Shown here: in pieces, positions 28,039 to 34,423 of the stretch
Position numbering within the stretch: position 1 is the stretch's first letter
Layout of the letters: each line of letters opens with the position of its first letter
NCBI GenBank assembly: GCA_020718465.1
Contig: DYRY01000008.1
Coordinates: forward strand, 1-34,423
Direction: 5' to 3'
Source of the DNA: Anaeromyxobacter dehalogenans
Lineage (GTDB): Bacteria > UBP6 > JAFGXH01
DNA length: 34,423 nt
Program-made: the position numbers and the translations under genes
Notes under the pieces: model-generated
Database searches by the model: none
Told to the model about the DNA's origin: nothing
The model's input: only the letters and a program-made list of their open reading frames with translations

Positions 28039-28251
28039 TTATTTATCATCAATTTTATTATCTTCTGTAGTTGTAATCTCTTTTATCATAAAGCTATTTT
28101 TTTTATCTCTTGAGTTAAAATTTGTTTTCATAAAATTTGGGAAAAATAGTGGTTTGATAAGAATAAACATAAAAATCATTTTAATACAAATAATAAGAAA
28201 AAGTTTATACCAAATTGTTGAATTTTTCCAAAATCCCTTTTTAAAAATCAT
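28039..28251 (-). CDS. Small membrane protein, resembles DUF4492 proteins found next to cyd operons
   Basis: MIFKKGFWKNSTIWYKLFLIICIKMIFMFILIKPLFFPNFMKTNF; recalled DUF4492-like pattern LWxIIxIKLFIMFxxLKxFFFPNFL; GAGG SD before ATG; upstream of cydA on the same strand. Confidence 0.6.
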   Translation of the reverse strand: MIFKKGFWKNSTIWYKLFLIICIKMIFMFILIKPLFFPNFMKTNFNSRDKKNSFMIKEITTTEDNKIDDK

Positions 28252-28652
28252 AATAACCTCATTTTAAAAGTTAAACTGATTTATTGTAAAAATAAAAATT
28301 TTATAAATAGTTATAAATAAAAAATAATCAAAACAATATAAAAAATTGTTTTTAAAAGTGCTATAACAATTCTATATAATATCTATTTTATATATAAAAA
28401 TCAATAATAATTAAAGATATTCATAACTATTAACATTTTATTCTTATTATTAAAATATAATAGTTACAATCTTGAATAACATATTAAATTTGTGATAAAT
28501 ATAAGTTTTTTACTATTTACTAAGTCAAAATTATATTTTTAAATAATGATTTTAATATTAAATTATATTTGTGATTTGATACAATATTGGGAAAAATGTT
28601 TTTTTATAAAAGACTCAATTTTATAACTTTATTTTGGTTAAATGTTATGATT

Positions 28653-29927
28653 TTATCTACTTTTTTTAGATTTAAATTTAAACTCATGTTTCTCATAAAT
28701 AACACTTGCCTTATTTCTCAAATCATAAGATACAGATTTGTTTTGAGATAAATCATAAAGAAATTTTCTAGTTGAAAACTCTAATGATTCAACTCGATCA
28801 ATAGCATCTAATATTTTTAAACCCATTTTTTCAGGTTTTGCTATTATATGTGAATCTGCAGCTCTATTTTCGATTTTAATTGTTGGGCATTGAGTATCTT
28901 TATATTTTTCAAAATCTGCAAGAAGAATCTTCTCTCCTTTAAGAGATTTTGTTTTTCCAAAAGCAATTGTAACAAGACATTTATCCTCAATTGTACCATT
29001 TTCATAAATATGTTTTAGTAGTGGGTCTGCAACATCTGTTGAGCTATTTCCCAAAAGCCACACAAAAACAGGATAGAGTTCTTTATTATCAACTCTCTCT
29101 TGTATTATTTTATATATTTTTGCTCCATCAAAATAGGCTATTGCCTGAATACAGTTTTGTGGAAAACCAACCCTTTCACACTCTCTTGTTATTATATCTG
29201 CATACTCAAATTTAGGATTCATAAGGTTGTTTAAAATCTTCTCCTCCTCTGTTTTATATTGTTTTAAAATAGTTAAATATAGTGCCAAAGCTGCCTCACC
29301 AACAACTTCATCATTTTTTTCTGTTAGCATCTCAACAATAAATGGTAGATCAGTTTTATCACCTTTATCTCTAAAATACCAAACTCCCCAAGCTTTTACG
29401 TCTTTATTAGTTGTATTTTTAATAACTTTTTTAATTCTATCTTTTGTTATATCAATATAACTCTCATCAATTCTTAAATATAGGCTTTTAATTGCCTCTA
29501 TTTTTTTAGAATCATCTTTATAGTTTAGTTGAGATAGATGTAGACCAACTTTATTATAAAAATCAAAAACATCACCACTTATTTTATTAAAAATTATAAT
29601 AAAAGAGCCAATAGAGATAACTAAAACAATTCGATAGTATACTCTAAAATCTTTAAATACCTTCTGTTCTTCAATTTTTTTATCAAGAATATACTCATTT
29701 TTCCAATTTCTTCCAAAAATTATCTCACCAATAAAAACAGAAAAAATTGCTCCAACAACAAAAATAAGAAAAAACCAACCCAGCATCATAAAAAAATAGG
29801 TTGAAATGGAGTTTGTAGAGTCTCTTATTGATGTTGTAATCCAAATAGTATAACCCCAAACAACACCAAAAGAGATTAAAAAAGAGATTAATGATGATAT
29901 TTTTGTTTTAAACAGCAGATTTTTCAT
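28653..29927 (-). CDS. Membrane protein with HEAT-like repeat soluble domain
   Basis: Three TM-like segments, then VKAWGVWYFRDKGDKTDLPFIVEMLTEKNDEVVGEAALALYL. ATG at 29925-29927 (MKNLLFKT) preceded by GAGG; the track ORF starts upstream. Confidence 0.7.
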   Translation of the reverse strand: MKNLLFKTKISSLISFLISFGVVWGYTIWITTSIRDSTNSISTYFFMMLGWFFLIFVVGAIFSVFIGEIIFGRNWKNEYILDKKIEEQKVFKDFRVYYRIVLVISIGSFIIIFNKISGDVFDFYNKVGLHLSQLNYKDDSKKIEAIKSLYLRIDESYIDITKDRIKKVIKNTTNKDVKAWGVWYFRDKGDKTDLPFIVEMLTEKNDEVVGEAALALYLTILKQYKTEEEKILNNLMNPKFEYADIITRECERVGFPQNCIQAIAYFDGAKIYKIIQERVDNKELYPVFVWLLGNSSTDVADPLLKHIYENGTIEDKCLVTIAFGKTKSLKGEKILLADFEKYKDTQCPTIKIENRAADSHIIAKPEKMGLKILDAIDRVESLEFSTRKFLYDLSQNKSVSYDLRNKASVIYEKHEFKFKSKKSR

Positions 29928-30135
29928 AAAAACCTCATAATAAACAGAGTTGATTCTAAATAATTCTACCAATAAAGTAAATAGAAAATAGAATATTTAT
30001 TAATATTTTAGAGGGAATAAATTTTTTTACTACAAAAATGATATAAAATTTTGATTCAAATAATCAAAAAAATAGATTCACAATAAATAATAATATTTGA
30101 GAGTTATATAAAATTATAGAAAACTGTTTTAAAAA

Positions 30136-31215
30136 CTATTTTAACATATCAATTGCAGATGGAAACTCTAAATCAGCACTTTTTTTGAACCACTTTTGAG
30201 CTGCTTGAGTATCTTTTTTTATCCCAATACCATCATTTAGAATTTTTCCTATTAAAAACATTGCATATGGATCAACTCTTGATATTGAATCTAATTTTGC
30301 TATTGCTTTTATCCCTTTTTTTTCAGAAATAAGTTTTAATGCCTCTTTTAATATTTCATAATTTTCTGATAGTTTATAATCAGGCTCTGATGTTTCAACT
30401 ATTGGCAAATTTTCAGATAAAATTTTTTCTAAATACTCAATTCTTTCATCATCATGACCTCTAATAAAACCAGGAATGATAGATTTAATAGTTTTTTCAT
30501 CTGTTATGTAACCATCAGGAGTTAAGATAAATTCTTGGTGATGTTGAGATGCAATCTCTTTTTTAAAACTCTCATTTTCTGAATCAAAGTTTATCTCACC
30601 ATGACAAGCACAGAGCTCTGTTTTTGCAATCTCTTTAGGGTCAATATTTGTATAAAAAGTTGTTCCTCTTACTCCAATTACAGCTGTTTTTGTATATACA
30701 TTATATTTACCCTTTTTTTTGAAGTGAGATAGTATTGCACCAGAAACAATTTCAAAAGAAAATGACTCTTTTTTTAGATTTGGAGTTTTAATAACAACCT
30801 CTGATTGTGGGTTTATTCTGAAAATTGAGTCATTGTTAAATTTTATTATAATATATGAGTGGGGAGCAGTTTTAATGACATCACCCTCTTTTATCTCATC
30901 TTTAGTTTTAATTTTTTTGTTGTTGATAAAAACAAAGCCATAAACCTCTTGAACAAATCCACTATTAACAACTCTATCAACATTTTCTTCAATATTTTTC
31001 TCAATATTTTCTAAATTTTTTTCTGATTTTTCAACCAAAACCTCTCCATTTTGAGACTCCTCCTTTTTAGATAAACTATTTAAATCATTACTAGAACTCT
31101 CTATATTTTGTGATTTATAGTGAATCTCATCAACTCTCTTTTTTTGTATTAATGTAATTGATATAAACACTAAAAGAAGAAGCAAAATTAGTTGAATTAT
31201 AACAAATTTTTTCAT
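30136..31215 (-). CDS. Membrane-anchored FecR-domain protein with C-terminal Sel1-like repeat
   Basis: KTAVIGVRGTTFYTNIDPKEIAKTELCACHGEI (FecR domain); DPYAMFLIGKILNDGIGIKKDTQAAQKWFKKSADLEFPSAIDML (Sel1-like). Confidence 0.83.
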   Translation of the reverse strand: MKKFVIIQLILLLLLVFISITLIQKKRVDEIHYKSQNIESSSNDLNSLSKKEESQNGEVLVEKSEKNLENIEKNIEENVDRVVNSGFVQEVYGFVFINNKKIKTKDEIKEGDVIKTAPHSYIIIKFNNDSIFRINPQSEVVIKTPNLKKESFSFEIVSGAILSHFKKKGKYNVYTKTAVIGVRGTTFYTNIDPKEIAKTELCACHGEINFDSENESFKKEIASQHHQEFILTPDGYITDEKTIKSIIPGFIRGHDDERIEYLEKILSENLPIVETSEPDYKLSENYEILKEALKLISEKKGIKAIAKLDSISRVDPYAMFLIGKILNDGIGIKKDTQAAQKWFKKSADLEFPSAIDMLK

Positions 31216-31487
31216 ATTAAATCCTCAAAAAATGTACAATATTATATTCACATTTTTTTTTAGAAAAATCATCTTTTTAAAAATAAAAACTAAAAAATAT
31301 ATAAAATTACAAATAAATTATACTGATTAATTTTTATAAATAAAGCAATTAATAGCAATTTAAATATCTGCTTACACAATAAAAATCAAATTCTTTTTCA
31401 TTTTTTATGAATAACAAAAAATCTAACTATGTGTAATTTGGTTTTTAAAGTGGGAATGAGTAGGCAATATTTTCTTTGATAAAGATA

Positions 31488-31516
31488 TTGACAAATAAAA
31501 ATCCTCTTGCTAATGT
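31488..31516 (+). promoter_or_regulatory. Putative extended -10 promoter for mutS
   Basis: TTGACA (31488-31493), 17-bp spacer ending in TGC, then TAATGT (31511-31516). Confidence 0.55.
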
Positions 31517-31548
31517 AGTTTTGTGAATTTTTCTTTTTTGGTGGTAGA

Positions 31549-34209
31549 GTGGAAAAAAAATTAACTCCAGCAATGGAACACTATTTTAATACGAAACAAC
31601 AACATAAAAATCATATACTATTTTATCAAATGGGGGATTTTTATGAGGTTTTTTGGGAAGATGCAGAGTTATGCTCAAAAGCTTTAGGGATAACATTAAC
31701 TGCAAGAGGTGGTGTTCCTATGGCAGGAGTTCCTCTTCATGCTAAAAAACCATACCTAAAAAGGCTTATTCAACAGGGCTATAGTGTTGCAATTTGCGAT
31801 CAAGTTGAGGATGCAAAACAGGCAAAGGGGATTGTTAAACGGGAAGTAACAGATATTATAACTCCTGGAGTTCAGTATGATTATGAAAATCTAAATCCTG
31901 ATAGTTCAAACTATCTTCTAACTATAATTTTCAATAAAAAGGGGTACTTTTTATCATTTTTTGAAAACTCCACATTAGAGTTTAAGGGAACATTCTCACC
32001 ATCAATTGGGGAGATTATTCATGAAATATATCGAAATTCTCCATCAGAGATACTTTTAAATCCCTCTTTTTTGCCAGAGTCACCAATTGTTGAGTATTTA
32101 GAGAAAAATTTTAGAGTTACCTATAGAGAGATAACAACAGATTTAATATCTTATCTTCCTAAATTTAAAGAGGTGGTTTTTGATACCACATTTTTTACCT
32201 GTTTTTCATATCTTTATGAACTTAAAAAACTAAATATTAAAAATCTTCCAAAGTTTGAGTATTATGAGCTAAATAGCTATATGAGACTTTCAGAAACCAC
32301 AATATCACATCTTGAAATTTTTCAAACCTCTTTTGATAAATCACAAAAAAACTCTCTCTTCTCCACTATAAATAGAACATTAACCTCAATAGGGGCTAGA
32401 AAACTAAGAGATTGGCTCTCTCATCCATTAGTTTCAAAAAAAGATATTGAAAAAAGATTAGATTCTGTTGAATTTTTTATAAAAAATAGCTCTCTTTCAA
32501 ATAATTTAAAAGAGAGTTTTAGAAAAGTTTACGATATAGAGAGATTACTTGGAAGAGTATTATCAAAAAAAATCACTCCACGAGATTTTTTGTCACTTGC
32601 AGAGACATTAAACATTTCCGACACGATTTTTTCACTAATCTCAAAAAATAGTGAATATCCAGAGCTACTAAAAGAGACAATTTTTAGTTATAAATCTTTG
32701 AAAAGTTTTTCAGAAATAGTTTTAAAAACTATTGAAGATGAACCCCCATTAACTCCAAAAGATGGAAATGTAATTAGAAAAGGGATTGATAAAAATCTTG
32801 ATGAACTCATTGAGCTTTCTAAAAACAGTAAAGAGTATCTTCTTCATTTAGAGCTAAAGGAGCGACAAGAGAGTAAAATACCAACTTTAAAAATAGGTTA
32901 TAATAAAGTTTTTGGTTACTATATTGAGATATCAAAGGGTCAAGTTAAAAATGTTCCAGAGCATTATGAAGGAAAACAGACATTAACAAATGCAACCCGT
33001 TATGTTACTCCAGAGTTAAAAGAGTTAGAGGAGAAGATACTATCGGCTGATGAATCAAGAGTTGCAATAGAGGAGAAACTTTATGATGAGCTTTGTAATT
33101 TAGCAATAGATAACTACATGGCAATAAAAGATAATAGCTCTTTAATTGCATTGATTGATATATTAATATCATTTGCTTCTATTGCAATTGAAAATAGATA
33201 TATAAGGCCTGAATTTATTGATAAAATAGGTTTTATAGATATTAAAGAGGGACGGCATCCTGTTTTAGAGTTAAATCGAGAGCTTGAGAGTTTTATTCCT
33301 AATTCACTTTTTATGGATGAAAGTAGAAGAACTGCAATTATAACAGGACCAAATATGGCTGGAAAATCAACAATTATGAGACAAACTGCTTTGATTGTTA
33401 TTATGGCTCAAGTTGGTCTTTTTGTTCCTGCAAAATCCTATTGTGGTTCAATTTTTGATGCTGTATATACAAGAGTTGGAGCAAGTGACTACTTAACAAG
33501 AGGAGAGAGTACTTTTATGGTTGAGATGAGAGAGACTGCTGAGATTTTAAATGAGGCAACAGAGTCATCTCTACTTATTATTGATGAGTTAGGAAGGGGA
33601 ACATCAACATTTGATGGAGTTTCTCTTGCTTGGTCTATTGCAGAGTATATAAATGATTATCTAAAATCAGCAACACTTTTTGCAACTCACTATCATGAGT
33701 TAGCAATGTTAAAACATCAAAAAGAGGGAGTTATTAATTTTCATATTGAGATTAAAGAGATTAATGGAAAACTTTACTATTTAAGAAAACTATCTGAAGG
33801 GGTTGCAAATCGTTCTTATGGTATTCATGTTGCTGAATTAGCAGGAATTAATCCTAAAATTATAAAAAGGGCATCAAAAATACTATCTTTATTAGAGGAG
33901 AAAGATTTAAACAGTGCTTTTTCTAAAAAAGTTTTTTCAAAAATAAAAGCACTTCCAATTTTAGATGAGTTTGAGAAAGATATAAAACCAACCACAACAA
34001 ATAATGAAAATTCAGAGTTTAATACAAAAGATTTTTTTGATAGTAAAACTAAAGATTTAGAAAATAATCAAACTATTTTTGATAGTAAAACTAAAGATTT
34101 ATCAGAAAAAAATAGTCAAATAGTAGAACAACTAAAATCTATTGATTTAAATCAAACAACCCCTTTTCAGGCTTTAATACTTCTTAATGAACTAAAAAAA
34201 CTTCTTTAA
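31549..34209 (+). CDS. mutS: DNA mismatch repair protein MutS
   Basis: FYQMGDFYEVFWEDAELCSKALGITLTARGG; ITGPNMAGKSTIMRQTALI; LLIIDELGRGTSTFDGVSLAWSIAEYI; FATHYHEL. GTG start. Confidence 0.96.
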   Translation: MEKKLTPAMEHYFNTKQQHKNHILFYQMGDFYEVFWEDAELCSKALGITLTARGGVPMAGVPLHAKKPYLKRLIQQGYSVAICDQVEDAKQAKGIVKREVTDIITPGVQYDYENLNPDSSNYLLTIIFNKKGYFLSFFENSTLEFKGTFSPSIGEIIHEIYRNSPSEILLNPSFLPESPIVEYLEKNFRVTYREITTDLISYLPKFKEVVFDTTFFTCFSYLYELKKLNIKNLPKFEYYELNSYMRLSETTISHLEIFQTSFDKSQKNSLFSTINRTLTSIGARKLRDWLSHPLVSKKDIEKRLDSVEFFIKNSSLSNNLKESFRKVYDIERLLGRVLSKKITPRDFLSLAETLNISDTIFSLISKNSEYPELLKETIFSYKSLKSFSEIVLKTIEDEPPLTPKDGNVIRKGIDKNLDELIELSKNSKEYLLHLELKERQESKIPTLKIGYNKVFGYYIEISKGQVKNVPEHYEGKQTLTNATRYVTPELKELEEKILSADESRVAIEEKLYDELCNLAIDNYMAIKDNSSLIALIDILISFASIAIENRYIRPEFIDKIGFIDIKEGRHPVLELNRELESFIPNSLFMDESRRTAIITGPNMAGKSTIMRQTALIVIMAQVGLFVPAKSYCGSIFDAVYTRVGASDYLTRGESTFMVEMRETAEILNEATESSLLIIDELGRGTSTFDGVSLAWSIAEYINDYLKSATLFATHYHELAMLKHQKEGVINFHIEIKEINGKLYYLRKLSEGVANRSYGIHVAELAGINPKIIKRASKILSLLEEKDLNSAFSKKVFSKIKALPILDEFEKDIKPTTTNNENSEFNTKDFFDSKTKDLENNQTIFDSKTKDLSEKNSQIVEQLKSIDLNQTTPFQALILLNELKKLL
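34034..34101. repeat. Perfect 26-bp direct repeat inside the mutS 3' region (34034-34059 and 34076-34101)
   Basis: tttttgatagtaaaactaaagattta twice, offset 42 bp (14 codons), encoding FDSKTKDL twice. Confidence 0.9.
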
Positions 34210-34298
34210 ATTTCTAATTTTTACTCTAAATGTCTTAAAAAATAATATACAGCAAATATCAAAATAGGAGAACTAGCCAAAAACTTCATTCTGGTTCT

Positions 34299-34423
34299 AA
34301 AAAAGTATGTCAGGGCAGAAAAAAGTATGTCTAGGCAGAAAAAAAGTATGTAGGGGCAGAAAAAAGTATGTCTAGGCAGAAAAAAAGTATGTCGGGGCAC
34401 GAAAAAAGTATGTAGGGGCAGAA
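34299..34423. repeat. Tandem array of ~20-21-bp direct repeats, at least six copies, truncated by window end
   Basis: gtatgt(c/a)(n)ggggcagaaaaaa-type units start at 34305, 34325, 34346, 34366, 34387 and 34408 (spacing 20, 21, 20, 21, 21). Confidence 0.93.

Noticed and set aside
27998-28267. 89-aa plus-strand ORF opposite the DUF4492-like gene
   Set aside because: The minus-strand frame has an SD, a recognisable FFFPNF-like motif and cyd context; the plus-strand ORF is its hydrophobic shadow.
34299-34423. Right-edge repeats as a CRISPR array
   Set aside because: Repeats are head-to-tail with no unique spacers and no cas genes in the window.

Overview
Very AT-rich bacterial segment that looks mostly chromosomal, with about 22 well-supported protein genes. 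I recognise chorismate synthase, recF, a GT4-type glycosyltransferase, an McrB-like AAA+ protein, a PknB-type kinase with a C-terminal PEGA-like domain, perR/fur, an rluB/rsuA-type pseudouridine synthase, an LpoA/Leu-Ile-Val-binding-like lipoprotein, a UDP-glucuronate epimerase-like SDR, a PAS hybrid histidine kinase, a Zn/Mn-type ABC ATPase, gyrA, an MshEN-REC-TPR protein, efp, a small membrane protein coupled to a beta-barrel protein, a Cys-rich lipoprotein, cydAB with two flanking small membrane proteins, a HEAT-like membrane protein, a FecR/Sel1-like protein and mutS. The most notable coding observation is that the chorismate synthase ORF carries a C-terminal AroQ-type chorismate mutase domain with all catalytic positions apparently conserved, so one polypeptide would make and then consume chorismate. 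Both window edges are tandem-repeat arrays: a 42-bp unit on the left and a helically phased 20-21-bp GC-richer unit on the right, so mobile-element or assembly boundaries are possible. No tRNA, rRNA or CRISPR array was recognised. All calls are by eye from sequence and the supplied ORF track; no searches were run.
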